Of a stretch of DNA of 64,000 bases, positions 25,328-34,464 are shown one piece after another. Source of the DNA: Candidatus Obscuribacterales bacterium (GTDB lineage Bacteria > Cyanobacteriota > Vampirovibrionia > Obscuribacterales > Obscuribacteraceae); assembly GCA_019752635.1 (NCBI GenBank), contig JAIELX010000032.1, positions 1 to 64,000 on the forward strand, written 5' to 3'. A program made the position numbers and the translations under genes. Under the pieces are notes generated by a model. The model made no database searches, had not been told where the DNA came from, and saw only the letters and a list, made by a program, of their open reading frames with translations. Every line of letters begins with the position of its first letter. Positions within the stretch are counted from its first letter, which is position 1.

Positions 25328-27269
25328 CGCAAGTCCCTCCCCGTTGCTCCCTGGCTTGCGCAGCGGCAAGCAGCCTATTGCTCTGCTCTTCTTTTCTATC
25401 GGCCTTCAACACACTTGCAAACGAGCGCATGATCGAAGGCACACAGGGATCATTTGCAGGCAACCTTCGTTCGGCTAAATCGAGACTGCGCGTGTAGTAG
25501 CGCTCGGACGCGGCATAAATTCCGCGGCGAGCCAATGCTTCACCGATTCTTGCATAGGTAATTACAGCGACTTTAAACGTTGACGAATTTGTTTGCTGAG
25601 CTTCTCGCATGGATTTGGAGAAGCAGTCATTAGCACGTGCGAAATCTTGCGTGCGCAAGCACACTTTGCCGAGCTGCCGTTCAAGAGCGTAAAGAGACGG
25701 ACTACTTTCGCCAAAAACTTGCGTATGCAGTTGCACCGCGCGTTGCGCCAACTTCTCCGCTCTCGGAACATCATTGTTTGTAAGACAAAGAACGCTAGCG
25801 TTCTCGAGCTGTTTCACGCGTTGATTGTAGAATTCGATGCCCTTTCGCTTAACCTGAACAGGCTCGGCAGCCGCAACCACAGCGGCATCCGCCATCTTCT
25901 CCAGATCAGCGTTTGTGGCGCCGTATTGCTCCCTCATCTCCTTTCGAATCAGTTGTTCTCGTTGCCGATCACACTGCTCCGCCTGTTCGAATTGCCCTGC
26001 CTGCTCATGCGCAGAGGACAAAAGGGCGAGAATCCTACTTTGCCACGCGCCGTGGTCGTTTTGTTGTCGGCTAATTTTCAGCGCATTCTCCAACGTCTCG
26101 ATAGCTTTAACAGTATCGCCAAGACCGACAAGTCTTTCCGAACGCGCCACCATGTGTTCCAGCCGATACAGACGGACTTGCGGCACCCCCTGAAAAACCC
26201 AAAGAACGGCAAGCAATGAGAAGATCACCAACCCGGCAAGCGGATGTCCGAACAACGTCGACTTGCGCGCAACAGGAACCGGTCCGGCGACCGCGGAGGC
26301 GGCAATTTTTTCGAGTTCAAGGCGAACTTCGGCCATCGATGAATAGCGGTCGGTAGGTGCTTTCGCCAACAACTTATCAACCACATGTTCAAGTTCTTCG
26401 GGAACCTGCAAATCCGGCGCCACCGAAGAGAATGAAGGCGCGCGCTGCTTCATGTGCAGTTGCATTGTTTCCGTAGCGCTTCGACCGAGCAAAGGCGGCT
26501 CGCCGCATAGTGTCTCAAACATCACCGCGCCAAGAGAATACATGTCGGAACGTGCGTCTGTCGCCAGCCCTTCGCACTGCTCCGGGCTCATATAAAGCGG
26601 ACTACCGAAAACTTCCCCTGCCATAGTCAGTTTCTGGTTGGTACTGCTATCGTCTTTCAACATTTTAGCGATGCCAAAGTCGACGACCCGCACTCTATCG
26701 CTTCCGTCAGGCTCCCTTGTAAGTACGATGTTTCCCGGTTTCACATCGCGGTGAATTATTCCGATTCGGTGCGCAGCATCAAGTGCACTGCACACCTGTA
26801 CGAAGATCTTTACGGCTTCCTTCCAATCCAGACGATGGCGGTCGCGCAAGATATGAGTCAAGCTAACACCGTCCAGAAATTTCATTACCAGATAAGGCTG
26901 ACCGCTTCTCGCCACACCGAAATCAAGAATGGGAACGACGTTCGGGTGATCGAAAGACGCGCAAGCACGAGCTTCTTGTTGAAAGCGTCGAACACTAACA
27001 TCGTCTCGACGCAGATAGCTGTGCAACATTTTCACTGCGACAAAGCGATTGAGCAACAAGTGTTCGGCCTTAAACACCAGGCTCATGCCGCCGGCGCCAA
27101 CAACATCCAGAATCTTGTACTTTCCGTCGATGATCTGCCCGATCATCGCATCGCTTCGAATCGGACCTAATTCAGCACCGTCATCAGGACACGTAAGCTT
27201 ATCGCCCTGCAGAAAAATTCGCCCGCAAGTCGGACACATTAATCGACACAAAGTATCCTGCTGACTCAC
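25308..27269 (-). CDS. zinc-ribbon Ser/Thr kinase with extracytoplasmic TPR domain
   Basis: 653 residues. N-terminal CPTC...CPDD zinc-ribbon-like motif (about 12-30), kinase domain (about 50-315) with GAGGMS, VAVKML, catalytic HRDVKPGN, DFGIA and 'SPLYMSPEQC', then one transmembrane segment (about 345-362) and a C-terminal region (about 365-640) of helical TPR-type repeats lying outside the membrane. A receptor kinase whose TPRs could sense a periplasmic partner is the natural reading. GTG start at 27269 with GGAG about seven bases upstream. Same architecture as the gene at 55626; see the findings. Confidence 0.92.
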   Translation of the reverse strand: MSQQDTLCRLMCPTCGRIFLQGDKLTCPDDGAELGPIRSDAMIGQIIDGKYKILDVVGAGGMSLVFKAEHLLLNRFVAVKMLHSYLRRDDVSVRRFQQEARACASFDHPNVVPILDFGVARSGQPYLVMKFLDGVSLTHILRDRHRLDWKEAVKIFVQVCSALDAAHRIGIIHRDVKPGNIVLTREPDGSDRVRVVDFGIAKMLKDDSSTNQKLTMAGEVFGSPLYMSPEQCEGLATDARSDMYSLGAVMFETLCGEPPLLGRSATETMQLHMKQRAPSFSSVAPDLQVPEELEHVVDKLLAKAPTDRYSSMAEVRLELEKIAASAVAGPVPVARKSTLFGHPLAGLVIFSLLAVLWVFQGVPQVRLYRLEHMVARSERLVGLGDTVKAIETLENALKISRQQNDHGAWQSRILALLSSAHEQAGQFEQAEQCDRQREQLIRKEMREQYGATNADLEKMADAAVVAAAEPVQVKRKGIEFYNQRVKQLENASVLCLTNNDVPRAEKLAQRAVQLHTQVFGESSPSLYALERQLGKVCLRTQDFARANDCFSKSMREAQQTNSSTFKVAVITYARIGEALARRGIYAASERYYTRSLDLAERRLPANDPCVPSIMRSFASVLKADRKEEQSNRLLAAAQAREQRGGTCDARATK

Positions 27270-27361
27270 TGCTTGCTCCGGCGTCCCCTCGTAGCGTTAT
27301 CGATCTTACACTACTGATATACACGAAGGCGGTCGCACTGTTTCGCAAAACTCAAGACAGG

Positions 27362-28342
27362 TTACATCCGCAGTATAATCTTGCCGAAATTCAGGTTCTC
27401 TTCCATGTATTTGTGAGCTTCTCCGGCTTCAGTCATCGGCAACACTTTGTCGATTGTCGCCGTGAGCAGTCCCTTCTCTAATAGTGGAACGATATTGCGC
27501 GACAAAAGTTGTATTGCTTCAATCTTCTCTTCCAGCGGACGCGCTCGCAGGGTTGTGCCTTTAATCATTATTCTTTTGCGCAACACCAATGCAAGGTCAA
27601 AGTCGCAGCGAGCGCCATTCACCAAACCGACAATAACGGCCCGCCCCTTCTGCGCAAGACATTTCAGATCCTCCGGAACATATGAACCGCCAACTAGCTC
27701 AAGCACAACGTCAACGCCTTTACCTGCGGTGCGACTCAAAACTTCCTCTGCGAACACAGCATCCCGTGCAAGGATGCAGTGATCTACCCCGAGTGCTTTC
27801 GCCCGATCAAGCTTGTCCTGCGAACGAGCAGTGCCAATACTAACTGCAGACAGCGCTTTTACTATCTGAACCGCAGCCAGCCCGACCCCGCTTCCAACGG
27901 CGTGGATCAAAACGGTCTCACCGCTCATCAGTCCACACTGCACCACGATTGCATCATATGCTGTAATGAAAACCTCAGGTATAGCAGCCGCCTCAATATA
28001 GTTGAATTGAGACGGAATTCTGGCCAGCGCTCGATTATGGACCACAACATATTCGGCATAAGTGCCACCGCCGGCCAACCCGAATACACGATCGCCTTTG
28101 TTCCAGCCAAAAACACTCGGTCCAACTTCAACTATTTCACCGGCAAACTCAAGCCCGGGGATGTCCGCCGGCGCATCGGGCGGAGCAGGATAAAAGCCCT
28201 TTCTCTGCAACACATCGGCTCGATTGATACCGGCGGCGTGTACCCGAACTTTCACCTCACCCGGTCCCGGTTCCGGCGCTGGTCGCTCTTTCACCTGAAG
28301 AACTTCCGGACCTCCCGGACGATCGATTACAACTGCGCGCAT
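27362..28342 (-). CDS. zinc-independent NAD(P)H:quinone oxidoreductase (QOR/PIG3-type MDR)
   Basis: 326 residues, a full-length medium-chain dehydrogenase/reductase of the QOR/TP53I3 branch. GroES-like N-terminal domain with 'AAGINRADVLQRKGFYP' and no zinc-site Cys/His set; nucleotide-binding fold with 'VLIHAVGSGVGLAAVQ' (family GxGxVG-type). The characteristic 'IKGTTLRARPLEEK' near residue 257 is the PIG3 signature. Reaction: NADPH-dependent reduction of quinones. It lies 92 bp downstream of the kinase gene and on the same strand. Confidence 0.9.
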   Translation of the reverse strand: MRAVVIDRPGGPEVLQVKERPAPEPGPGEVKVRVHAAGINRADVLQRKGFYPAPPDAPADIPGLEFAGEIVEVGPSVFGWNKGDRVFGLAGGGTYAEYVVVHNRALARIPSQFNYIEAAAIPEVFITAYDAIVVQCGLMSGETVLIHAVGSGVGLAAVQIVKALSAVSIGTARSQDKLDRAKALGVDHCILARDAVFAEEVLSRTAGKGVDVVLELVGGSYVPEDLKCLAQKGRAVIVGLVNGARCDFDLALVLRKRIMIKGTTLRARPLEEKIEAIQLLSRNIVPLLEKGLLTATIDKVLPMTEAGEAHKYMEENLNFGKIILRM

Positions 28343-28475
28343 GCCCTACCTGCCAAGCCTACTGACCAAAGCACAGAGCATATCACGTCGGCAAGTCCGC
28401 CTTCCGGCCGAGGCGCCAAAGCGAAAAGGAGCGCCAAAGCACTCCTCTTCCAAACATCTATACTGATTGCTTGCT

Positions 28476-28982
28476 CTACTTGCCTACAGCCTTGTCAACC
28501 GCTTTTTCAGTACCTTTGCCAACAGCTTTGGCATCTTTGCAGCACTCGCCGGTTGTTGCCTTGACACACTTTTCTCCAGCCTTGGCGCACTTTTCAGTAG
28601 CCTTTGCTCCCGCTTTCGTCACCTTAACTGTATCTTTGACGACTTCTTTAGTTCCAGACTCAGTCAGTCCGACACCGGCTTCAGTAACTTTGGCTCCAGC
28701 TTTCGCCGTCTCTTTAGTACCTTTGGCCCCGAGGTGCAGAACTTCTTTGGTTAACTTAGCGGCTTCCTTTCCCGCCTTAACTTCAGCTTTTCCGGAAACC
28801 ACCGACTCGGCGCCCTTTACGGTAGCTTTTACTGTTTCCTTGCCTGCTTTAACAGACTCTTTGCCGACTTTCGCAACGCCATCACCGGCTTTCTTAGCAA
28901 CAGAATCGTTGTCATCCGCCCGCGCAGCCGAAGAAAAACAAAGTGCTGCCACCGCGACGGCAACCAACCAATCCCTTCTCAT
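28476..28982 (-). CDS. exported Lys/Ala/Gly/Thr-rich repeat protein
   Basis: 168 residues. Signal peptide (basic MRRDW, hydrophobic core, cleavage near AARADD). The mature part is built of about ten loose repeats of the 11-13-residue type K-x-G-K-E-x-x-K-A-x, with Lys, Ala, Gly, Thr and Val dominating, so it is strongly basic and probably an extended amphipathic helix. Five Cys lie in the last 40 residues. No homologous family is known to me; late-embryogenesis-like and histone-like compositions come to mind but that is only composition. The ATG at 28982 has AGGGAG ten bases upstream. The opposite strand is open too (28471-29028) but only as a shadow. Confidence 0.8.
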   Translation of the reverse strand: MRRDWLVAVAVAALCFSSAARADDNDSVAKKAGDGVAKVGKESVKAGKETVKATVKGAESVVSGKAEVKAGKEAAKLTKEVLHLGAKGTKETAKAGAKVTEAGVGLTESGTKEVVKDTVKVTKAGAKATEKCAKAGEKCVKATTGECCKDAKAVGKGTEKAVDKAVGK

Positions 28983-29217
28983 AATACTGTATCTCCCTTG
29001 CCCAACAACCAGCACCATAACATGTTGACTGACCCGCGACGACTTTTATCAGCATGCAAAGATCAATATCGTCACGCCCGATGCCAGATCGTCTATGCCA
29101 CGCGGGCGACCCAACTTATCGCTCAAGATAGAAAGAGGATGCAATTGGAAACAGTAAGCGCTGGACAAGCCTGGCTCATGCTCCTAAGCTAGCGGTCACA
29201 CTTGCGGTGGAGAAATC

Positions 29218-30273
29218 ATGAGCTCAGGAGATCCCGAACAGAAATCCACACCACACGGCCCGGAAATTCATGTAATCAAATACTCGACGCATGAGTTTCA
29301 AGAAACCACCATTAGTTCATCCGAATTGAATGTCTGGCTCGATGGCAGCGGAACGGTTTGGATGAATGTCGACGGCTGTCATACTCCCGAGATGATGGCC
29401 GATCTCGGACGCGTTCTGAGCTTGCACGAGCTGGCATTGGAGGATGCGTCTAATTTTCATCAGCGCGCAAAAGTCGATGATTACGATGACTATATGTTCA
29501 TTGTAATGCGCATGGTGGACAGCCAGAATTTTTGCGACACAGAGCAGTTGAGTATTTTTCTGGGGTCAAACTATGTGCTAACCATACAGGAGCGACCCGG
29601 CGGCGACTGCCTGAATCAAGTTCGCGAACGCTTGCGAAAACGCATGGGCTCACTGCGCAACCAGGGCGCGGATTATCTTGTGTATGCCATTGTCGACGCG
29701 GTTGTCGACGAGTACTTTCCTGTAGTTGAAAGACTGGGAGAACAAATCGAACATCTGGAGGATTCAATTTTGGATGGTCGTAGATTGAGAACCGGTCCGA
29801 TGCGCATCCATCGCGTGAAGAGGCATACGCAAGCTATTCGTCGCGCAGTGTGGCCGTTGCGTGATGCCCTCAACATTCTATGCAGAGATACGCATCCGTT
29901 GATCAGCGAACACGCACGTCTCTATCTTCGCGACTGTTATGACCACTCCATTCGCGTTCTGGACTTAATCGAAACTTACCGCGAACTTTGCCATGATTTG
30001 ATGGATATCTATCTGAGCACTGTAAACAATCGCATGAATGAAGTGATGAAAGTGCTCACCATTATTACGGCTCTTTTCATTCCCCCAACTCTGATCGCAG
30101 GGATCTATGGAATGAATTTCGATCCCGATCGATCGCCTTGGAACATGCCTGAGTTAAGGTGGTACTTCGGTTATCCGACGGCCTTGTTGTTCATGGCAAT
30201 AGTATCCGGACTGCTGGCTTACTATCTGCACCGCAGAGGGTGGTTAGCATGGAATAAGAACCCGAGACTTTGA
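29218..30273 (+). CDS. corA: CorA-family Mg2+/Co2+ transporter
   Basis: 351 residues with the CorA plan: a large acidic cytoplasmic N-terminal domain, a long 'stalk' helix, two C-terminal transmembrane segments and the selectivity motif YGMNF between them. The cation-channel signature 'MNEVMKVLTIITALFIPPTLIAGIYGMNF' is given here only by its key elements: helix TM1 (about 285-305), YGMNF (309-313) and TM2 (about 325-343). It pairs functionally with the CNNM/CorC-type gene at 3539 but is 24 kb away. GGAG about six bases upstream supports the ATG. Confidence 0.95.
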   Translation: MSSGDPEQKSTPHGPEIHVIKYSTHEFQETTISSSELNVWLDGSGTVWMNVDGCHTPEMMADLGRVLSLHELALEDASNFHQRAKVDDYDDYMFIVMRMVDSQNFCDTEQLSIFLGSNYVLTIQERPGGDCLNQVRERLRKRMGSLRNQGADYLVYAIVDAVVDEYFPVVERLGEQIEHLEDSILDGRRLRTGPMRIHRVKRHTQAIRRAVWPLRDALNILCRDTHPLISEHARLYLRDCYDHSIRVLDLIETYRELCHDLMDIYLSTVNNRMNEVMKVLTIITALFIPPTLIAGIYGMNFDPDRSPWNMPELRWYFGYPTALLFMAIVSGLLAYYLHRRGWLAWNKNPRL

Positions 30274-30281
30274 AGTCTCGT
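30262..30281 (+). terminator. hairpin across the corA stop codon
   Basis: CGAGACTT (30263-30270) and AAGTCTCG (30273-30280) form a perfect stem with a TG loop that contains the corA stop. The T-tract after it is weak (TTCGC), so termination is plausible but unproven. Confidence 0.4.
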
Positions 30282-30614
30282 TCGCAAACGCGTCTTGGTT
30301 ACCGATCAGCTTGTCTTCCCGAGTCATCACTAGCGGTGTCTCGTTGTGTTCCAGTACAGCGCGATCTACTATGCCGCGTTCGCATATACCATGCTGCGCC
30401 TAAGCGATACGCAATTTTCATTTGTGAAAATCCGTAATGTTAAATGATGGTCGAAGCTACATCTTTAACATCATTTCGATATGCGCCCGCCATATCACTT
30501 GGCTTGACACCCTTCTGCGGTAACAATAGGATTTGTCGTTGTAGCAGCAATTGGACGGCGACCGCATTTTGCGGGCGCTAGCACCATTCGTGCCCGCGTG
30601 GAGCAGGTCATTAC
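30274..30614. other. intergenic region before the min cluster
   Basis: 341 bp with no credible gene. It holds an inverted repeat (separate entry) and must contain the minC promoter. A 45-codon open stretch on the minus strand (about 30285-30410) has no start codon or ribosome site. Confidence 0.45.
30437..30471. promoter_or_regulatory. inverted repeat upstream of minC
   Basis: ATGTTAAATGATG (30437-30449) and CATCTTTAACAT (30460-30471) are complementary apart from one bulged T, around a 10-base spacer. An AT-rich dyad of this size 150 bp before minC could be an operator or a leader hairpin. Confidence 0.4.
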
Positions 30615-31865
30615 ATGAGCAAAATTGCCATTGTTAGCAATGCCGAAGAAGGCGTAGTTATTGATATAAGCGGATGCGATTCACCCGCAGAAGCTAAGCA
30701 ATATCTTGCGTCGACATTGCAGGTGTCCAGCCGTTTCTGGGAAGGGTTAACGGTAGATCTCAATTTAGGGAATCTGTCGCTGACCGCACGAGAAGTGGAA
30801 GAACTCCTGTCTATAGTGCGCGAGGCAGGCGTAGACCCGACCCGAGTCTTGTCTGCAGACGTTAGCACCGTAGCGGCCTTGTACCAAGTCACCCGCAAGG
30901 ATTCCGACTTGAATGAAGGCAATATTGAAAAGCCCGTCGATGGTATCGTCGTCGCCGAAATGGCGCACGGCATACAGTCGCCGGCAGATGACGCACGTTG
31001 CTGCGACGAACTTCCTGCGTTGTCGGTTGAGGGGCAGACATTACAAATCAGCAATCTGACTGTTGCTCACGCCGATTTTTTCGAACAGGTTGCTTCCGCG
31101 ACCGGTTCGACAACCGATCATTCGCCATCATCTCAGGGATCTCATCTGAATAAAACCGGTGAGAGGGCATCAGGGGGCAATCGACCAACGCAGGTAACTT
31201 TCGGGGCGGGAACCGTAGTTGAGGTTTTGGAGCGCATGGTTGAAGAACCGGCTGCTGTAAAAACCGAAATTGCAAACCCAAGGGAATTGGTTGCGGTTAC
31301 CGGAGTAAATCCGGTGGCAGTACCGCCAGCGGTGACAGTGGCAACCCCATCTTTCGCCGCTCCTTCCTTTGCGGCTTCCACCGCAAGTATTCAATCCCCG
31401 GCGCCAATACTGGTTGTACCGGTAACGCCGGGTCAGGCACCCGTTTCGCCGACAGTGTCCACCGCAAAGGCTTCCTCTGCGCCCGGCACAAAAACGCTTC
31501 ATAGAAACTCTGCGGAGCGATCGGTTGGTGTTTTGTATCTAAGACAAACACTTCGTTCCGGTCAAGCGGTGACGCACAAGGGAGACCTGGTAATAATCGG
31601 TGATGTAAACCCCGGTGCGGAAGTATCCGCAGAAGGCGACATCACTATTTGGGGCGCTTTGCGAGGTGTTGCTCATGCAGGCATCACCGGTAATGCGACC
31701 GCAGAAATTCGTGCTCTCAAATTTGATCCGATTCAATTGCGCATAGCACACGCTATCGCCCGAGCGCCAGACCGGTCCAAGGCTGGTTTCCACGGGTCAT
31801 CCGGCCCTGAAACGGCACGAATTGTCGACGGCAAGATTCGTATATCCTGCAGTGACCCTGACTAA
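30615..31865 (+). CDS. minC: septum-site inhibitor MinC with an unusually long linker
   Basis: 416 residues. The C-terminal MinC domain (about 300-405) is a right-handed beta-helix with 'LRSGQAVTHKGDLVIIGDVNPGAEVSAEGDI' key points (G-x-x-V, GDVNPGAEV, 'WGALRGVAHAG'), the part that binds MinD and inhibits FtsZ bundling. The N-terminal 110 residues resemble the MinC_N domain with a beta-strand/helix pattern. Between them lies a linker of about 150 residues rich in Ser, Ala, Pro, Thr and Val; the usual E. coli MinC is 231 residues. First gene of minC-minD-minE-rodA. AGG and GGAG elements precede the ATG. Confidence 0.9.
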   Translation: MSKIAIVSNAEEGVVIDISGCDSPAEAKQYLASTLQVSSRFWEGLTVDLNLGNLSLTAREVEELLSIVREAGVDPTRVLSADVSTVAALYQVTRKDSDLNEGNIEKPVDGIVVAEMAHGIQSPADDARCCDELPALSVEGQTLQISNLTVAHADFFEQVASATGSTTDHSPSSQGSHLNKTGERASGGNRPTQVTFGAGTVVEVLERMVEEPAAVKTEIANPRELVAVTGVNPVAVPPAVTVATPSFAAPSFAASTASIQSPAPILVVPVTPGQAPVSPTVSTAKASSAPGTKTLHRNSAERSVGVLYLRQTLRSGQAVTHKGDLVIIGDVNPGAEVSAEGDITIWGALRGVAHAGITGNATAEIRALKFDPIQLRIAHAIARAPDRSKAGFHGSSGPETARIVDGKIRISCSDPD

Positions 31866-31903
31866 AGTCCGTCCCTACCAGACTCCGCGGCAAGGAGAGT
31901 AAG

Positions 31904-32725
31904 ATGAGTGGTCGTGTAATCGTAGTAACTTCCGGAAAAGGCGGCGTCGGCAAGACAACCGCCACGGCTAATATAGCCGTAGCACTTGCCACCAGCGGAG
32001 CGTCGGTCTGTATGATCGACATGGACATCGGGCTGCGCAATCTTGATATTTTGATGGGTCTCGAAAACCGCGTTGTCTATAACCTGGTAGACGTGGTCGA
32101 AGAGAAATGCAAAATTCGACAAGCTCTTGTGAAAGACAAGCGCCACCCAAGTCTTTGCTTGCTCCCCGCTGCACAGACGCGCGATAAGACCGCCGTCAAC
32201 GCAGAGCAGATGAAAAAGCTGTGCGACGAGCTGAAGACAATGTTTGATTTCGTGCTGGTCGATAGTCCGGCAGGAATCGAAAGCGGATTTCAAAATGCAA
32301 TCGCCGGTGCTGAAGAGGCAGTGGTAATTTGCACACCCGAAATGTCTGCAGTGCGAGACGCCGACCGAGTGATCGGTTTGCTCGAAGCACGCAAAGACGA
32401 GATATCGAAGTACCGCCTGATAATCAATCGAATTCGTCCGGCGATGGTCAAGAACAATGACATGATGAGTGTTAACGATGTTCTTGAAATCCTCTCGGTC
32501 GATCTGCTCGGAGTTGTGCCCGAAGACGAAGACGTAATAATTTCAACCAATAAGGGCGAACCCCTTGCCGGAACAGAGAACGTTCGTGCTGGACAAGCCT
32601 ACCGCAATATCGCCAGACGGCTAAAAGGTGAAGAAGTCGAATATCTTGACCTGAATGCCCTGAACGGTAACAATGGGTCATGGTTCACGAAGGTTGTTAA
32701 CTTCTTCAACCCTGTGCGAGTCTAA
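31904..32725 (+). CDS. minD: division-site ATPase MinD
   Basis: 273 residues of the deviant-Walker-A ParA/MinD family: SGKGGVGKTT near residue 10, 'DMDIGLRNLDILMGL' and 'VDSPAGIE'. The C-terminal amphipathic helix 'SWFTKVVNFFN' is a membrane-targeting sequence. MinD binds the membrane in the ATP state, recruits MinC and is released by MinE. AAGGAG seven bases upstream supports the ATG; 38 bp after minC. Confidence 0.97.
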   Translation: MSGRVIVVTSGKGGVGKTTATANIAVALATSGASVCMIDMDIGLRNLDILMGLENRVVYNLVDVVEEKCKIRQALVKDKRHPSLCLLPAAQTRDKTAVNAEQMKKLCDELKTMFDFVLVDSPAGIESGFQNAIAGAEEAVVICTPEMSAVRDADRVIGLLEARKDEISKYRLIINRIRPAMVKNNDMMSVNDVLEILSVDLLGVVPEDEDVIISTNKGEPLAGTENVRAGQAYRNIARRLKGEEVEYLDLNALNGNNGSWFTKVVNFFNPVRV

Positions 32726-32743
32726 TTGGCGGAGGAGCTCACC

Positions 32744-33001
32744 GTGCAAGTTTTAAACTGGTTTTTTAAGAGAAAAACCGAGGGCGCAAAAACCAAAGCC
32801 AAAGACCGCATGCGTCTTATGCTAATTCATGACAGACTCGAATTGCCGCCTGATCGCCTGGCAAGTCTGGAAGAAGAGTTGGTGGCAGTAGTTTGTCGGT
32901 ACTTTGAAATTGATCGTGACGCAGCGCGCTTCGATCTGCAACAATATGAACGTCGGGCGGCACTCGTCGTCAACTTCCCACTGTTGAGGTCTAAGACCTA
33001 A
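32744..33001 (+). CDS. minE: topological specificity factor MinE
   Basis: 85 residues, normal for MinE. N-terminal membrane/MinD-binding helix 'LNWFFKRK', the anti-MinCD segment 'AKDRMRLMLIHDRLEL' (family AKERLQ..LAHDR) and the dimerisation strand region ending 'VVNFPLL'. The GTG at 32744 is preferred over a TTG at 32726 because GGAGGAG lies six bases upstream of the GTG. It drives MinD release and, with MinCD, places the Z ring. Confidence 0.93.
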   Translation: MQVLNWFFKRKTEGAKTKAKDRMRLMLIHDRLELPPDRLASLEEELVAVVCRYFEIDRDAARFDLQQYERRAALVVNFPLLRSKT

Positions 33002-33020
33002 ACTGACGTTCGGTTCACCA

Positions 33021-34319
33021 TTGTTAGCTTCGGATAAACGCCAATCAGCCGTACCCGCGCTGTTGCGGAGCATTGCAAGTATGCTCGGCAGCGTTGATTG
33101 GGTTTTGCTGTTTGCAACCGGATTCTTGTTGTTCATCGGACAGATGACGTTGCAGCATCAGGGCAACGACTATGCCGACAAGCAAGCTGGCTTTCTCGTG
33201 GCAGGCGTTCTGGCGGCGCTGATTTTCTGGCGCATTCCGTACACAACGTGGACCCATAAGATCGTTCTGCCGGTCATCTATTTCATCAACATCGCACTTC
33301 TAATTGCGGTTATGTTGAAGGGGCACTCCGCAATGGGTGCTCAGCGGTGGTTGGCTATTGGACCGATAACGATTCAGCCGTCCGAAATTGCCAAACTTGT
33401 TGTCATATTCACGTTATCGGCCTGGTTGGCATACAAACCGGTTCGTCAGTTTCGGGATTGCTTTTTTGCAATTGCGATAATAGTGATACCAGCCGTGCTG
33501 GTGTTCAAACAGCCGGACTTAGGCACCTCTCTTACATTTGGAGCGGTGTACTTTGGCATGCTTTTCTGGTCCGGCGCAGGTCTAATGGATCTGCTGGTTC
33601 TTGCCAGCCCCGTGCTCAGTCTGGTACTGAATGCGGTGAACCTCAATTGGTGGTATGCATACCTTGCCGGACTCGGCGGTTTGCTGATTCTGTTCTGGCG
33701 CCGCCGCACATGGCCTCTCTGGCTGCGACTGATGATGGTTACCGGCGTCGTTATGCTCAATATGGGCATGGGTGAGGCCCGCCCCCATCTATGGGGTGTG
33801 CTCAAGGAATATCAGCAAAAACGATTGACCAGCTTCGTCAACCCATACGCTGATCCAAGAGGCTCCGGCTATCACATATTGCAGAGTCTCATTGCAATTG
33901 GCTCGGGCGGCGTAATTGGAGCCGGGCTCGGCAAAGGAAACCAAAGTCAGGGAGCATTCATTCCCGAACGCCATACAGACTTTATTTTTGCCGTAGTTGG
34001 GGAAGAACTTGGTTTTCGCATTACCGCAGCGATCGTATTCGCATACTTTCTCATATGCATGCGCGCGGTGATGATAGCCTACCAGGCGCGAGAGAACCCG
34101 GCTGGTAGCCTGATGGCCATCGGCATCATGTGCATGTTTCTGTTCCACGTTTTCCTGAATATCGGAATGACTATAGGCATCATGCCAGTAGCAGGTGTTC
34201 CACTGCCGTTTCTGAGTTATGGTGGCACCGCGTTGATCACCGACCTGGTGTCAATCGGACTTCTGCTTTCCATTCGTACCGCCCACCCCAAGACTAAGCA
34301 AAAAGACGATTGGTGGTAG
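33021..34319 (+). CDS. rodA: SEDS-family peptidoglycan polymerase RodA
   Basis: 432 residues with about ten transmembrane segments. SEDS marks are the extracellular catalytic-region Asp in 'KQPDLGTS', 'FIPERHTDFIFAV' (family ERHTDFIFAxxGEE) and 'PLPFLSYGG'. RodA polymerises lipid II glycan strands for cell elongation. The TTG start at 33021 lies 19 bp after minE; no in-frame ATG is nearby. Co-location with min genes links division placement and elongation. Confidence 0.95.
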   Translation: MLASDKRQSAVPALLRSIASMLGSVDWVLLFATGFLLFIGQMTLQHQGNDYADKQAGFLVAGVLAALIFWRIPYTTWTHKIVLPVIYFINIALLIAVMLKGHSAMGAQRWLAIGPITIQPSEIAKLVVIFTLSAWLAYKPVRQFRDCFFAIAIIVIPAVLVFKQPDLGTSLTFGAVYFGMLFWSGAGLMDLLVLASPVLSLVLNAVNLNWWYAYLAGLGGLLILFWRRRTWPLWLRLMMVTGVVMLNMGMGEARPHLWGVLKEYQQKRLTSFVNPYADPRGSGYHILQSLIAIGSGGVIGAGLGKGNQSQGAFIPERHTDFIFAVVGEELGFRITAAIVFAYFLICMRAVMIAYQARENPAGSLMAIGIMCMFLFHVFLNIGMTIGIMPVAGVPLPFLSYGGTALITDLVSIGLLLSIRTAHPKTKQKDDWW

Positions 34320-34464
34320 CTAACGCCCGACAGATTTCTGTCGTTCGTACCGGATCTTTTTGAAAAGCTGAAGCGAGACTGGCCCCGCCGCTGCTCCCGG
34401 TTGTAGTCGGGACTCTTGCCCACCTTGGCGACGCAATTTTTTTACTGACGTGCTGACATGATGG

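Noticed and set aside
28471..29028. Plus-strand Leu/Ser/Thr/Pro open frame of 185 codons
   Set aside because: It mirrors the Lys/Ala-rich exported protein on the minus strand, which has the signal peptide and ribosome site.
30285..30410. Minus-strand coding-like stretch between corA and minC
   Set aside because: About 45 codons without start or ribosome site; not recognised as any family and probably chance.
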